Assembly (NCBI RefSeq): GCF_032121415.1 | Contig: NZ_CP135079.1 | Location: forward strand, 3,348,001-3,412,000 | DNA: 64,000 nt | From: Streptomyces parvus | Lineage (GTDB): Bacteria > Actinomycetota > Actinomycetes > Streptomycetales > Streptomycetaceae | Direction: 5' to 3' | Shown: piece after piece, positions 1-8,851 of the stretch | How the letters are laid out: each line of letters starts with the position of its first letter | Position numbering within the stretch: position 1 is the stretch's first letter | The notes under the pieces: generated by a model | The model's input: the letters and a program-made list of their open reading frames with translations, nothing else | The model's database searches: none | What the model was told of the DNA's origin: nothing | Program-made: the position numbers and the translations under genes

Positions 1-42
1 TACTGGACCACCGAGCTGCGCAACGGCGCCGACGAGTTCTGA
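1..42 (+). CDS. 3' end of an unidentified gene
   Basis: An open frame runs from the first base of the window to a TGA at 40-42 and encodes a C-terminus ending RNGADEF. The body of the gene lies outside the window, so no family can be assigned. It converges with the next gene, and only 12 bp separate the two stop codons. The frame may be real or chance; the short convergent spacing is typical of Streptomyces gene ends. Confidence 0.4.
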   Translation, partial: YWTTELRNGADEF

Positions 43-54
43 TCCGTCAGGCGG

Positions 55-1872
55 TCACGAAGGGCTGTCCATCCCGGCGAGCACCAGCGCCAGCCGGGTT
101 TCACCCTCCGCGGTGACGCGGACCGGCACCCCCCAGTCCTGCTGGTGCACATGGCAGGCCGGGTACTCGTTGGCCGGGTCGTCGTCGCAGGACGCCGCCA
201 TCGCGGAGACGTGCAGCACGCCCTCCGTGACCCCGTCCGCGAGGACCAGATCTCGCCCGAGGTCGGTCCCCGCGCCGGAGCCGTCCGCCAGCAGCTCGGG
301 CGGGGTGGCCGAGACCAGGAGCCGGGTCGAGGGCCCGTAGCGGGTGTCCAGCTTCTGCCCCGCGGGCGCCTGGAAGACCACGTCGAGGCGGAGGGTGCCC
401 GGGGCGATGCCGGTCGCGGTCCGCTGGGTGCGGTGCGCCTGGTCGGCGACCTGGACCGCCTCCTCGGGCAGCCGGAGGCGGGTCAGCCGGTGGCGGGCCG
501 ACTCGACGACGACGAGATCGCCGTCGACCAGCACCGCGTCGCTGGGCTCGCGGACATCGGTGGCCAGCGTGGTGACCTCGCCGGACGCCGGGTCGTACCG
601 GCGCAGGGCGTGGTTGTACGTGTCGCTGATCGCGACGGACCCGTCGGGCAGCGCGGTGACGCCGATCGGGTGCTGCAGGAGCGCCTGCTCGGCGGCTCCG
701 TCGCGGTGGCCGAAGTCGAAGAGACCGGTGCCGACGGCGGTGTGGACGTGCTCGTCCCGGTCGACCCAGCGCAGTGCGGAGGTCTCCGAGTCGGCGACCC
801 AGAGCCGCTCCCCGTCGGCGGAGACGGCGAGCCCGGACGGCTGGGCGAACCAGGCCTCGGCGGCCGGCCCGTCGACCAGGCCCTCGTTGGTGGTCCCGGC
901 GGCCACGCGTACGGTCGCGCTCTGCGGGTCGTACGTCCACAGCTGGTGCACGCCCGCCATGGCGATCCACAGCCGGTCGCCGAACCAGGCGAGATCCCAC
1001 GGCGAGGAGAGGTCCACCTCACGCGCCGGGCCGCTGGTCGGGGTCCCCTGCCACCACTGGCGGCCGGTCCCGGCGAGGGTGCTGGTCACCCCGGTCGTCA
1101 GGTCCAGGGCGCGGACGGAGTGGTTGACGGTGTCCGCGACGGCGATGCGGCCGTCCGGGAGCGCGGCGAGCCCCTGGGGTTCGCTGAACCGGGCCTCGTC
1201 CGGGCCGCCGTCGCTCAACCCGCGTTCGCCGGTGCCGAAGTGGCGTCGTACGGTCTCGCCGTCGGCGTCCAGCTCGACCAGGCGGTGCCGGGTGGTGTCG
1301 GAGACCAGGAAGCCGCCGTCCGGCAGGAGCAGCGCCTTGCCGGGGAAGCGCAGATGCGTGGCGACGGGTTCGGGCGCGACGTAGGGGCCGTCACCGCGGC
1401 GGAGCGTGCCCTTGGCCCCGTGCTCGGCCTCCAGCTCCTCGACGAGCTTCTCGATGGCGTGCGCGTGGCCCTCGCCCGCGTGCTGGGCGACGACATAGCC
1501 CTCGGGGTCGATCACGACGAGCGTCGGCCAGGCGCGGACGGCGTACTGCTTCCAGGTGGCCAGCTCGGGGTCGTCGAGGACGGGGTGGTGGACCTCGTAG
1601 CGTTCGACGGCGTCGACGACGGCCTGGTGCTCGGCCTCGTGGACGAACTTGGGCGAGTGGACGCCGATGATCACCACGGTGTCGCGGTGCTTCTCCTCCA
1701 GCTCGCGCAGCTCGTCCAGGACATGCAGACAGTTCACACAGCAGAACGTCCAGAAATCGAGGATGACGATGCGTCCTCGCAGGTCAGCGAGGGTGTACTG
1801 CTGGTCGCCTGTATTGAGCCAGCCGCCCTTGCCGATGAGTTCGGGGGCGCGGACGCGTGCACGTGTTGCCAT
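55..1872 (-). CDS. Thioredoxin-like / NHL-repeat protein (NHLRC2 type)
   Basis: A 605-aa protein joining a thioredoxin/TlpA-like domain (about residues 15-160) to NHL beta-propeller repeats (about 190-500) and a C-terminal beta domain. The redox site reads CCVNC at residues 44-48, matching the CCINC-type motif of the NHLRC2 family rather than the usual CGPC. No signal peptide is evident, so it is probably cytoplasmic. The ATG at 1872 was chosen because the Trx fold begins at once; the frame stays open upstream to 1971 but codes for low-complexity sequence. It is divergent from the LURP-one gene with 64 bp between starts. Its substrate is unknown; a thiol oxidoreductase or scaffold role is inferred. 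Confidence 0.88.
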   Translation of the reverse strand: MATRARVRAPELIGKGGWLNTGDQQYTLADLRGRIVILDFWTFCCVNCLHVLDELRELEEKHRDTVVIIGVHSPKFVHEAEHQAVVDAVERYEVHHPVLDDPELATWKQYAVRAWPTLVVIDPEGYVVAQHAGEGHAHAIEKLVEELEAEHGAKGTLRRGDGPYVAPEPVATHLRFPGKALLLPDGGFLVSDTTRHRLVELDADGETVRRHFGTGERGLSDGGPDEARFSEPQGLAALPDGRIAVADTVNHSVRALDLTTGVTSTLAGTGRQWWQGTPTSGPAREVDLSSPWDLAWFGDRLWIAMAGVHQLWTYDPQSATVRVAAGTTNEGLVDGPAAEAWFAQPSGLAVSADGERLWVADSETSALRWVDRDEHVHTAVGTGLFDFGHRDGAAEQALLQHPIGVTALPDGSVAISDTYNHALRRYDPASGEVTTLATDVREPSDAVLVDGDLVVVESARHRLTRLRLPEEAVQVADQAHRTQRTATGIAPGTLRLDVVFQAPAGQKLDTRYGPSTRLLVSATPPELLADGSGAGTDLGRDLVLADGVTEGVLHVSAMAASCDDDPANEYPACHVHQQDWGVPVRVTAEGETRLALVLAGMDSPS

Positions 1873-1936
1873 GTCACCAGTCAACACCGTCCCGGCCTGC
1901 GCGCATTCCGCCGGGGCCCGGGGGAACCTGTGCCCC

Positions 1937-2428
1937 ATGAGACTTCTCGTACGTGAGCGGCTGTTCGCCATCGGCGACGACTACTGGATCGAGGACGACG
2001 GGGGGCGGAAGGTCTTCCTGGTCGACGGCAAGGCGATGCGGCTGCGCGACACCTTCGAGCTGAAGGACGCCGACGGCCGGGTCCTGGTCGAGCTGCGGCA
2101 GAAGCTGGTCAGCCTGCGCGACACGATGCTCATCGAGCGCGGCGGCGAGGAGCTGGCCAAGGTCAAGCGCAAGCGGCTGTCGCTGCTCCGCAACCACTAC
2201 CGGGTCACGCTGGTGGACGGTACGGAGCTGGATGTCAGCGGCAAGATCCTGGACCGCGAGTTCGCCATCGAGTACGACGGTGAGCTGCTGGCCCAGATCT
2301 CGCGCCGCTGGCTGACGCTCCGGGACACGTACGGCATCGACGTCGTCCGGGACGACGCCGACACCGCGCTGCTCATCGCTGTGGCGATGTGCGTGATCGT
2401 CTTGGCGGACAAGGACAACGAGGGCTGA
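1937..2428 (+). CDS. LURP-one-related (tubby-like fold) family protein
   Basis: A 163-aa protein with the repeating beta-strand pattern of LURP-one/DUF567 proteins, which share the fold of Tubby C-terminal domains and phospholipid scramblases. Paired strands such as KVFLVDGKAMRLRDTFELKD and later RREFAIEYDGELLAQISRRW-like stretches are visible. The length agrees with bacterial members. The ATG at 1937 is preferred; the frame is open upstream but antisense to the neighbouring thioredoxin gene. A hydrophobic C-terminus (ALLIAVAMCVIVLAD) may pack in the barrel or touch membrane. Function in bacteria is unknown. Confidence 0.85.
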   Translation: MRLLVRERLFAIGDDYWIEDDGGRKVFLVDGKAMRLRDTFELKDADGRVLVELRQKLVSLRDTMLIERGGEELAKVKRKRLSLLRNHYRVTLVDGTELDVSGKILDREFAIEYDGELLAQISRRWLTLRDTYGIDVVRDDADTALLIAVAMCVIVLADKDNEG

Positions 2429-2451
2429 CCGCCCACGCGCGGCGGCCCGTT

Positions 2452-2465
2452 GTTTCACGTGAAAC
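2452..2465. other. parS: parS site (ParB binding), copy 1
   Basis: The 14-bp palindrome GTTTCACGTGAAAC is identical to the Streptomyces parS consensus, to which ParB binds to nucleate the segregation complex near oriC. It sits 23 bp past the LURP-one stop codon, in the gap before the convergent hydrolase gene. Two more identical sites are at 26993 and 48904. Confidence 0.95.
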
Positions 2466-2510
2466 GTGAACGGAGGCCGCCGGGATCCCTCAGAACGCCG
2501 TCGGGCTCCG

Positions 2511-3302
2511 TCAGAGCGGTGACGTGAGTCCCAGGCGGCGGTCCTTCAGCGCCGGGAACTGCTCCCGGGTCGCGCGCACCTTGTCCGCGTCCAGATCGAC
2601 GGTCAGGATCTCCTCGTCCGCGCCCGCCTGGGCCAGCACCTCGCCCCAGGGGTCGACGACGATGCTGTGGCCGGCCTGCTGGATGTCGCCGTGGGTGCCC
2701 GCCGTGCCGACGGCGAGCACGTACGCCTGGTTCTCCACCGCGCGGGCCTGCGCCAGGAGCGTCCAGTGGGAGCGGCGGCGCTCCGGCCAGCCCGCCGCGA
2801 CGACGAGCGTCTCGGCGCCCGCGTCGACGAGCCCCCGGAACTGCTCGGGGAAGCGGAGGTCGTAGCAGGTGGCGAGGCCCAGGGTGGTGTCCGGCAGGGC
2901 GACGGTCACCAGCTCCTCGCCCGCGCCCATCATCACCGCCTCGCCCTGGTCGAAGCCGAAGCGGTGGATCTTGCGGTAGACGGCCGTGCGCTCGCCCTCG
3001 GGCGAGAAGACCAGACTGGTGTTGTAGAGGGTGCCGTCGCCCGCGCGCTCGACGAAGGAGCCCGCGTGCAGCCAGACACCGGCCTCGGCCGCCGCCTTCG
3101 CCATCGCCTCGTGCGTGGGGCCCTCCAGCGGCTCGGCCTCCGCCTCGAAGGCGGTGTAGGCGAACGCCCCGACCGGCCAGAGTTCGGGGAGGACCACCAG
3201 GTCGGCGCCGCGCTGGGCGACCACCAGGGACGCCGCTCGCGCCCTGCGGGCCTCGACGGATTCGTCCGGGTCTACTGCGATCTGGATGAGGGAGGCGCGC
3301 AC
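2511..3302 (-). CDS. Carbon-nitrogen hydrolase (nitrilase superfamily)
   Basis: A 263-aa single-domain amidase/nitrilase. The Glu-Lys-Cys triad is visible: E40 in VVLPELWP, K111 in YRKIHRFGF and C146 in ATCYDLRFPE. Family members hydrolyse small amides such as omega-amides or deaminated glutathione; the substrate here cannot be told from sequence. GTG start at 3302. It is divergent from the mycothiol-dependent isomerase-like gene across about 200 bp that hold both promoters, with no clear box recognised. Cytoplasmic, no signal peptide. Confidence 0.92.
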   Translation of the reverse strand: MRASLIQIAVDPDESVEARRARAASLVVAQRGADLVVLPELWPVGAFAYTAFEAEAEPLEGPTHEAMAKAAAEAGVWLHAGSFVERAGDGTLYNTSLVFSPEGERTAVYRKIHRFGFDQGEAVMMGAGEELVTVALPDTTLGLATCYDLRFPEQFRGLVDAGAETLVVAAGWPERRRSHWTLLAQARAVENQAYVLAVGTAGTHGDIQQAGHSIVVDPWGEVLAQAGADEEILTVDLDADKVRATREQFPALKDRRLGLTSPL

Positions 3303-3503
3303 ACTACCACCGTCCTGGCATTCAAGCCGTCAACACGGGCCTACGATCGTCACACGAAAGCACTGCCGGGGTGCCTGCTCGCAGCGTAACTTAGCGGTCG
3401 AACCTCCCACGCAGCTCGCCGACAGTGCCGTCAGAGCCGGCCCACCCGCCAGCACTCCCTGCTCTCTCCAGCCCATGCACCGCAGAACCGCACGAGGGGT
3501 CCC

Positions 3504-4328
3504 GTGACCGTCCATCCCAGCCTCCAGCCCTACACCGACGCCGCGACCCACTCCATCGAGGCGATAGCCGAGCTGGTGAAGCCCCTCGCCGAGAGCGAGT
3601 GGAACCGCCGCACGCCCTGCCCGGGGTGGTCGGTGCGCGACATCGTGTCGCACGTCATCGGCATGGAGTGCGAGATGCTCGGCGATCCCCGGCCGATCCA
3701 CACCCTGCCGCGCGACCTCTACCACGTACAGAGCGACTTCGCCCGCTACATGGAGATGCAGGTCGACGTCCGGCGGCACCACACCTCCCCGGAGATCACC
3801 GCCGAGCTGGAGTACGTCCTCATCCGCCGGGCCCGCCAGATCCGCAACGAGTCGCGCAGCCCCGAGACCAAGGTCCGCGCGCCCCTGGGAGCCGAGCAGA
3901 CCCTCGAAACGGCCCTGAACCTGCGGGCCTTCGACGTGTGGGTGCACGAGCAGGACCTGCGCACGACGCTCGGACAGCCGGGCAACCTGGACTCCCCCGG
4001 CTCCCTGATCACCCGGGACATGCTGCTCGCCGCACTGCCGAAGGTGGTCGCCAAGAGCGCGGGCGCGCCCGCCAACTCGGCGGTCGTCTTCGACGTGCAC
4101 GGCCCGGTGGAGTTCCTGCGGACGGTCCGCGTCGACGCGGAGGGCCGCGGTTCGATCGACGGCGCGCCGTCGCTGGGCCCCGCCGTGACGCTGTCGCTGG
4201 ACTGGGAGACGTACGTCCGCCTCGCCTGCGGCCGGGTCCGTCACGCGGCCGTCGCCGACCGGATCAAGGTCGAGGGCGACCAGGAGCTGGCCACGGCGAT
4301 CCTGGACAACTTCGCCGTGACCCCGTGA
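3504..4328 (+). CDS. Maleylpyruvate isomerase family, mycothiol-dependent (MDMPI / DinB-like)
   Basis: A 274-aa protein of the actinobacterial MDMPI-type family (TIGR03083-like). Residues 36-52 carry the characteristic RTPCPGWSVRDIVSHVIG stretch, whose His50 is expected to be a metal ligand in the DinB-like helical bundle; the C-terminal half matches the small MDMPI C domain. Members use mycothiol or bind metal, and most have unknown substrates. GTG start at 3504. It stands alone, divergent from the nitrilase gene and convergent with the MFS gene. A specific reaction should not be assumed. Confidence 0.85.
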   Translation: MTVHPSLQPYTDAATHSIEAIAELVKPLAESEWNRRTPCPGWSVRDIVSHVIGMECEMLGDPRPIHTLPRDLYHVQSDFARYMEMQVDVRRHHTSPEITAELEYVLIRRARQIRNESRSPETKVRAPLGAEQTLETALNLRAFDVWVHEQDLRTTLGQPGNLDSPGSLITRDMLLAALPKVVAKSAGAPANSAVVFDVHGPVEFLRTVRVDAEGRGSIDGAPSLGPAVTLSLDWETYVRLACGRVRHAAVADRIKVEGDQELATAILDNFAVTP

Positions 4329-4374
4329 CTCCGTTACCGCTTCACGGGCACGTGCCCGCGCGCCGGGGTGAGGG

Positions 4375-5682
4375 CTACGCGGGCACGTGCACGGCCTCGA
4401 CACGGCTGACCACGTGGTGCTCGCGTTCCCTGAGGGCCGCCCGTCGGCGCAGCCGCAGGATCTGGGCGACGCCGAACGCCTCCAGGACGAAGACCGAGGC
4501 GAACGCGGCGCGGTAGTTGTCGCCGGTGGCGTCCAGCAGGACCCCGACGGCCAGCAGGGTGGTCATCGAGGCGACGAACCCGCCCATGTTGACGATGCCG
4601 GAGGCGGTGCCCTGACGCTCGGGCGGGTTGGCCGGGCGGGCGAAGTCGAAGCCGACCATCGAGGCCGGTCCGCAGGCGCCCAGCACCAGGCACAGGACGA
4701 TCAGCAGCCACATCGGCGTGTGATCGGCCGGGTAGAAGATCGCGGACGCCCAGAGCAGGGCCGTCGTTGCCACCGTGCCGAGCGCGATCGGGGCCCGCGC
4801 CTCGTGGTGGCGGGCGATGATCTGCCCGTAGACGAGCCCCACCGCCATGTTGGACAGCACCACCAGGGTGAGCAGCGTGCCCGCCGTGCCCCGGCTCAGC
4901 TCCTGCGCCTCGACCAGGAACGGCATCCCCCACAGCAGCAGGAACACCATCGCCGGGAACTGGGTGGTGAAGTGCACCCACATCCCGAGCCGGGTCCCCG
5001 GCTCCCGCCAGGCGGCGGCGATCTGCCGGCGGACGTACGCGGCCCCGGCGTGTTCGGCGGGCGGCGGCTCGTGGCCCTCGGGGTGGTCCTTCAGGAAGAG
5101 CAGGAGCGGCACCAGCACCACGGCGCCCGCCAGCGAACTGCCCACGAACGTCGTGGTCCAGCCGTAGCTGTGCAGCGCCCGCGCGATGAACAGCGTCGAG
5201 ACGAGGTTGCCCGCCATCCCGAACAGCGCGGCGACCTGCCCGATCAGCGGTCCGCGCCGGGCCGGGAACCAGCGGCTGCCGAGCCGCAGCACGCTGATGA
5301 ACGTCATCGCGTCGCCGCAGCCGAGCAGGGCGCGTGCGGCCAGCGCCATCCCGTACGAGGGGGAGAGCGCGAAACCGAGCTGTCCGACGGTGAACAGCAC
5401 GACCCCGAAAGTGAGGACCTTCTTGGTGCCGAGCCGGTCGACCATCAGCCCGACGGGTATCTGCATGCCCGCGTAGACCAGGAGCTGGAGGATGGAGAAG
5501 GTGGAGAGCGCCGAGGCGTTGACGTCGAACCGGTCGGCGGCGTCGAGTCCGGCGACGCCCAGGCTCGTACGGAAGGTGATCGCGACGAAGTAGACGGCGA
5601 CGCCGATGCCCCAGACCCAGGCGGCACGCCGGCCGCCGGGCGGGTCACCGGGCAGGGAGAGCGTGGGGGCGGCCGAACTCAC
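4375..5682 (-). CDS. MFS transporter
   Basis: A 435-aa protein with about 12 hydrophobic segments and the MFS loop 2-3 motif as GLMVDRLGTKKV. It resembles uptake or efflux permeases of small organic anions, but the substrate is unknown. The GTG start at 5682 overlaps the stop of the upstream GntR gene by 4 bp (GTGA), so the two are translationally coupled and the regulator probably senses the transported compound or a catabolite of it. Between this gene and the convergent MDMPI gene is a short palindrome at 4345-4358. Confidence 0.9.
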   Translation of the reverse strand: MSSAAPTLSLPGDPPGGRRAAWVWGIGVAVYFVAITFRTSLGVAGLDAADRFDVNASALSTFSILQLLVYAGMQIPVGLMVDRLGTKKVLTFGVVLFTVGQLGFALSPSYGMALAARALLGCGDAMTFISVLRLGSRWFPARRGPLIGQVAALFGMAGNLVSTLFIARALHSYGWTTTFVGSSLAGAVVLVPLLLFLKDHPEGHEPPPAEHAGAAYVRRQIAAAWREPGTRLGMWVHFTTQFPAMVFLLLWGMPFLVEAQELSRGTAGTLLTLVVLSNMAVGLVYGQIIARHHEARAPIALGTVATTALLWASAIFYPADHTPMWLLIVLCLVLGACGPASMVGFDFARPANPPERQGTASGIVNMGGFVASMTTLLAVGVLLDATGDNYRAAFASVFVLEAFGVAQILRLRRRAALREREHHVVSRVEAVHVPA

Positions 5683-6362
5683 CGGCCCTCACCCCGCACC
5701 AGCTCCCGCACCCGGCCGACATGGCGGCGCACGACCAGGGCCGCCCCGTCGGCGTCCCCGGCCCGGATCGCCTCCAGCAGCTCACCGTGCTCGGTGATGT
5801 TGGCCTCGATCCTGCCCGGGTGCGCCTCCATCACCGCGACGCCCATGCGCAGCTGACGGTCGCGCAGCTGGTCGTAGAGGCGCGAGAGGATCTCGTTGCC
5901 CGCGTATTTGACGATCTCGGCGTGGAAACAGCGGTCCGTGACGGCCACCGCCGCCAGATCGCCGGCCTCCGCCAGCTGCCGCTGCTCCTCCAGGAGCTGT
6001 TCCAGGCGCTGGATCAGCTGCGGGGATGCGGGCACGGTCTTGCGCGCCGCGAACTCCTCCACCAGCAGCCGGGTCTCCACCACGTCCCTGATCTCCTGTG
6101 CGGAGACGGCGAGGACCAGCGCGCCCTTCTTCGGGTAGAGCTTGATCAGCCCCTCGACCTCCAGCCGCAGCAGCGCCTCGCGCACGGGCGTCCGCGAGAC
6201 CCCGACCGCGTCCGCCAGATCCCCTTCGGTGAGCAGCGTCCCGCCCTCGTAACGCCGGTCCAGGACGGCTTCCTTGATGTGCGTGTAGACCCGCTCGGCG
6301 GCGGGCGGGCGCTTGAGGGACGAGGGCGTGGACCGTACGGGGGCGGCGGAAGCGGCAGGCAT
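5679..6362 (-). CDS. GntR-family (FadR subgroup) transcriptional regulator
   Basis: A 227-aa regulator. The winged HTH covers about residues 15-80 (EGDLADAVGVSRTPVREALLRLEVEGL), followed by an all-helical FCD ligand-binding domain whose Asp/His residues (RCFHAEIV, ITEHGELL) probably bind metal and a carboxylate effector. The ATG at 6362 gives the normal family length; a GTG two codons upstream and ATGs further upstream are possible. It is first gene of a two-gene operon with the MFS transporter. A dyad GCAT-N9-ATGC at 6370-6386 lies directly before the start and may be its own operator. Confidence 0.9.
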   Translation of the reverse strand: MPAASAAPVRSTPSSLKRPPAAERVYTHIKEAVLDRRYEGGTLLTEGDLADAVGVSRTPVREALLRLEVEGLIKLYPKKGALVLAVSAQEIRDVVETRLLVEEFAARKTVPASPQLIQRLEQLLEEQRQLAEAGDLAAVAVTDRCFHAEIVKYAGNEILSRLYDQLRDRQLRMGVAVMEAHPGRIEANITEHGELLEAIRAGDADGAALVVRRHVGRVRELVRGEGR

Positions 6363-6699
6363 GCGCACAGCATAGATACAACATGCACGCATAGGGACCG
6401 GCGTCCGGATGGTGGACCTCCGGCACCGACTGCTGATGACACGCCCCCTCGGCCCCTCGCCGGCCCGCCGGGACGCCCTCGCCCGCCGGATACGGCTGCT
6501 GGTCGCCGCCACCACGGCATCGCGGTCAGGACGGACGCGAGGCGTGGCGCGGCGAGAGCCGCTGCGCGCCGACGACCCAGGGTCAAGCCTGCGCAAAATC
6601 ACCCGTTCGGTAAGACATCCATTGCCTTTCCTCAGGAGTCTCATCCACCGAGCGGCACCCTTATGTGGCCGCATATCAGGGGCATTCGGGAGCGTTCAG
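6363..6699. promoter_or_regulatory. 337-bp divergent promoter region
   Basis: No convincing gene. It separates the GntR gene from the DD-transpeptidase gene. At 6370-6386 is a 17-bp dyad with ends GCAT/ATGC and a TTGTATC core on the minus strand, a candidate GntR operator. Near 6662-6675 is a nearly perfect dyad TATGTGGCCGCATA just before the transpeptidase ribosome binding site. The middle is moderately rich in A and T compared with the neighbourhood. Confidence 0.4.
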
Positions 6700-7599
6700 T
6701 TGAAAACCAGCATCAAGTACATCAATCGCGTCTCCGTCACGGCCACCGTGACGCTCACCGCCGGTGCGGTGCTCGCGGGCAGCGCCTTCGCCTCCACGGC
6801 TCACGCCGCCGCGCCGCCGGCTCCGAAGATCGTCGCCAAGGGCGGCTTCCTGATGAACGACGGCACCGGGAAGACCCTCTTCACCAAGTCCGCGGACACC
6901 CGCCGGGCCACCGGTTCGACCACGAAGATCATGACGGCGCTGGTCGTCCTGTCCCAGAAGAACGTGAACCTGAATTCCAAGGTCACGATCCAGAAGGCGT
7001 ACAGCGACTACATCGTCTCGAAGAACGCCTCGTCCGCCCGGCTCATCGTGGGCGACAAGGTGACGGTGGGCCAGCTCCTCTACGGCCTGATGCTCCCCTC
7101 CGGCTGCGACGCGGCGTACGCCCTGGCCGACAAGTTCGGCTCCGGCAAGACCCGGGGCGCCCGGGTGAAGTCGTTCATCGGCAAGATGAACGACACCGCG
7201 AAGAGCCTGAAGCTGAAGAACACCCGCTTCGACTCGTTCGACGGGATCGGGAACGGCAACAACTACTCGACCCCCCGTGACCTGACGAAGATCGCCGGCA
7301 AGGCGATGAAGAACTCCACGTTCCGCTCCGTCGTCAAGACCAAGTCGACGAAGCAGAAGGTGACCACCAAGAGCGGTGGCTACCGCTACATGTCGTGGAC
7401 CAACACCAACAAGCTGCTCAGCAGCTACAGCGGCGCGACCGGTGTCAAGACCGGCTCCGGCCCGACCGCCAAGTACTGCCTGGTCTTCGCGGCGACCCGC
7501 AAGGGCAAGACGGTCATCGGCACGGTCCTGACGTCGACCTCCGAGGCGAACCGCACCGCCGACGCGAAGAAGATCATGGACTACGGCTTCAAGCTCTAA
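6700..7599 (+). CDS. K15-type serine DD-transpeptidase/carboxypeptidase (MEROPS S11), copy 1
   Basis: A 299-aa exported penicillin-binding enzyme that acts on D-Ala-D-Ala peptide stems. A signal peptide ends near AFASTAHAA (residues 30-37), giving a mature protein of about 262 aa, the size of the Streptomyces K15 enzyme. The motifs are S73-TTK76, S134-GC136 and K250-TG252. The second is SxC, not the common SxN, as I recall for the K15 DD-transpeptidase. The start is a TTG at 6700 with GGGAG upstream. It is followed by a terminator and by a paralogue with the same start context, suggesting tandem duplication. Confidence 0.92.
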   Translation: MKTSIKYINRVSVTATVTLTAGAVLAGSAFASTAHAAAPPAPKIVAKGGFLMNDGTGKTLFTKSADTRRATGSTTKIMTALVVLSQKNVNLNSKVTIQKAYSDYIVSKNASSARLIVGDKVTVGQLLYGLMLPSGCDAAYALADKFGSGKTRGARVKSFIGKMNDTAKSLKLKNTRFDSFDGIGNGNNYSTPRDLTKIAGKAMKNSTFRSVVKTKSTKQKVTTKSGGYRYMSWTNTNKLLSSYSGATGVKTGSGPTAKYCLVFAATRKGKTVIGTVLTSTSEANRTADAKKIMDYGFKL

Positions 7600-7633
7600 G
7601 GCCGCCTGCCCGCGGACAGACGAAATGCCCGGT

Positions 7634-7660
7634 GGGCCCGCGCGGTCGTCGCGCGGGCCC
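7634..7660. terminator. Hairpin terminator after DD-transpeptidase copy 1
   Basis: An 11-bp perfect GC stem (GGGCCCGCGCG, 7634-7644, pairing with 7650-7660) with a 5-nt loop, 34 bp after the stop. There is no U-tract, as is usual in Streptomyces. It should insulate the second copy. Confidence 0.65.
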
Positions 7661-7788
7661 GCACTTCACGGGCTCACGGACAGATCTTCGCCCTGCCCGC
7701 GTACATCCTTGTGGGCCACTCATGAGTCTCGTATCGGGGCCTCTCCATATTCCAGCCCCTCAATGCATTCGCGAACTCGGAGCGTTCA

Positions 7789-8763
7789 TTGATATCGAGC
7801 CACACGACCCGCCCCAAGGCCGGTCACAAGGCCCGCGGCAAGCGCCTGCGCAACACTGTTGTAGCAGCCGTCGTATCCGGTGGCGTGATGCTTGGGGTCA
7901 CGCCCCTCACGTCGCCCGCCCACGCCGCTGCCGCCCTGCCGACCCTCAGCGCCAAGGGCGCGTTCCTGCAGGACAGGGCGACCGGCGCCAAGAAGTACGG
8001 CAAGGCCGCCGACATCAAGCGGCAGATGGCCAGCACCACCAAGGTCATGACGGCCGCCGTCGTCCTCAACACCCCCGGCGTCGATCTGTCCCGCAAGGTG
8101 ACCATCTCGCAGACCTACCGTGACTACGTCACGGCCCAGGGCGCCAGCACGGCGGATCTGAGGTCCGGCGACAAGGCGACGGTCCGCCAGCTGCTCCACG
8201 CCCTGATGCTTCCGTCCGGCTGCGACGCGGCATACGCACTGGCCGACACGTTCGGCGTTGGCTCCACCCGGGCCGCCCGGACCAAGCAGTTCATCGGCCA
8301 GATGAACGCCAAAGCCGCATCGCTCGGGATGACCAACACCAAGTTCGACTCGTTCGACGGCATTTCGGCGGCCGGGGACAACTACTCGACCCCGCGCGAT
8401 CTCGCGCAGCTCGCCAGCTACGCGATGCGGGGCTCGACGCTGCGCGGCATCATGAGCACCACCACGTACGTGGCCCCCGTGGCGACCAGCACCGGCGCGG
8501 TGCGCACGTACACCTGGTACAACACCAACAAGCTGCTCGGCTCCTACAGCGGCGCCGTCGGCATCAAGACCGGTACCGGCACCGCGGCCGGTCCCTGCCT
8601 CATCTTCGCCGCCACCCGGGGCGACAAGACATACGTCGGTGTCATCCTGAACGGCACCGACCGCTACAACGACGCGGCCAAGCTGCTGGACTACGGCTTC
8701 GGCTCCTCCACCGCGTCGACCATGAAGCTGCGCACGCTGCCCCAGGGCGCACAGCGCGACTGA
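7789..8763 (+). CDS. K15-type serine DD-transpeptidase/carboxypeptidase (MEROPS S11), copy 2
   Basis: A 324-aa paralogue of the preceding enzyme. The signal peptide has a long basic n-region (RPKAGHKARGKRLR) and ends at SPAHA near residue 46. Catalytic motifs are S82-TTK85, S143-GC145 and K260-TG262. The TTG start at 7789 is preceded by GGAGCGTTCA, nearly the same 5' context as copy 1, which supports both TTG starts and a duplication origin. The two mature domains are clearly homologous but diverged, so the duplication is not recent. It acts outside the membrane on peptidoglycan. A strong terminator follows. Confidence 0.92.
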   Translation: MISSHTTRPKAGHKARGKRLRNTVVAAVVSGGVMLGVTPLTSPAHAAAALPTLSAKGAFLQDRATGAKKYGKAADIKRQMASTTKVMTAAVVLNTPGVDLSRKVTISQTYRDYVTAQGASTADLRSGDKATVRQLLHALMLPSGCDAAYALADTFGVGSTRAARTKQFIGQMNAKAASLGMTNTKFDSFDGISAAGDNYSTPRDLAQLASYAMRGSTLRGIMSTTTYVAPVATSTGAVRTYTWYNTNKLLGSYSGAVGIKTGTGTAAGPCLIFAATRGDKTYVGVILNGTDRYNDAAKLLDYGFGSSTASTMKLRTLPQGAQRD

Positions 8764-8804
8764 TCCGTCACCGGGCACCCCGGCCCGACACGACAGCACG
8801 ACAG

Positions 8805-8837
8805 AAGGGTGCGGCCACCGATGGTGGCCGCACCCTT
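8805..8837. terminator. Bidirectional terminator
   Basis: A perfect 15-bp inverted repeat (AAGGGTGCGGCCACC, 8805-8819, with 8823-8837) around a 3-nt loop, lying between the convergent transpeptidase and bkdC1 genes. The symmetry allows it to act on both strands. Confidence 0.85.
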
Positions 8838-8851
8838 TGTCCGTCTGTCCG

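Noticed and set aside
4345..4358. CGGGCACGTGCCCG, a palindrome with the CACGTG core of parS
   Set aside because: The flanks GGG/CCC do not match the TTT/AAA arms of parS. It lies between convergent genes and is more likely a weak terminator or chance.
4387..5856. 489-codon plus-strand frame opposite the MFS gene
   Set aside because: Low-complexity His/Gln/Arg/Gly product with no helices; the MFS protein in the other strand is convincing.
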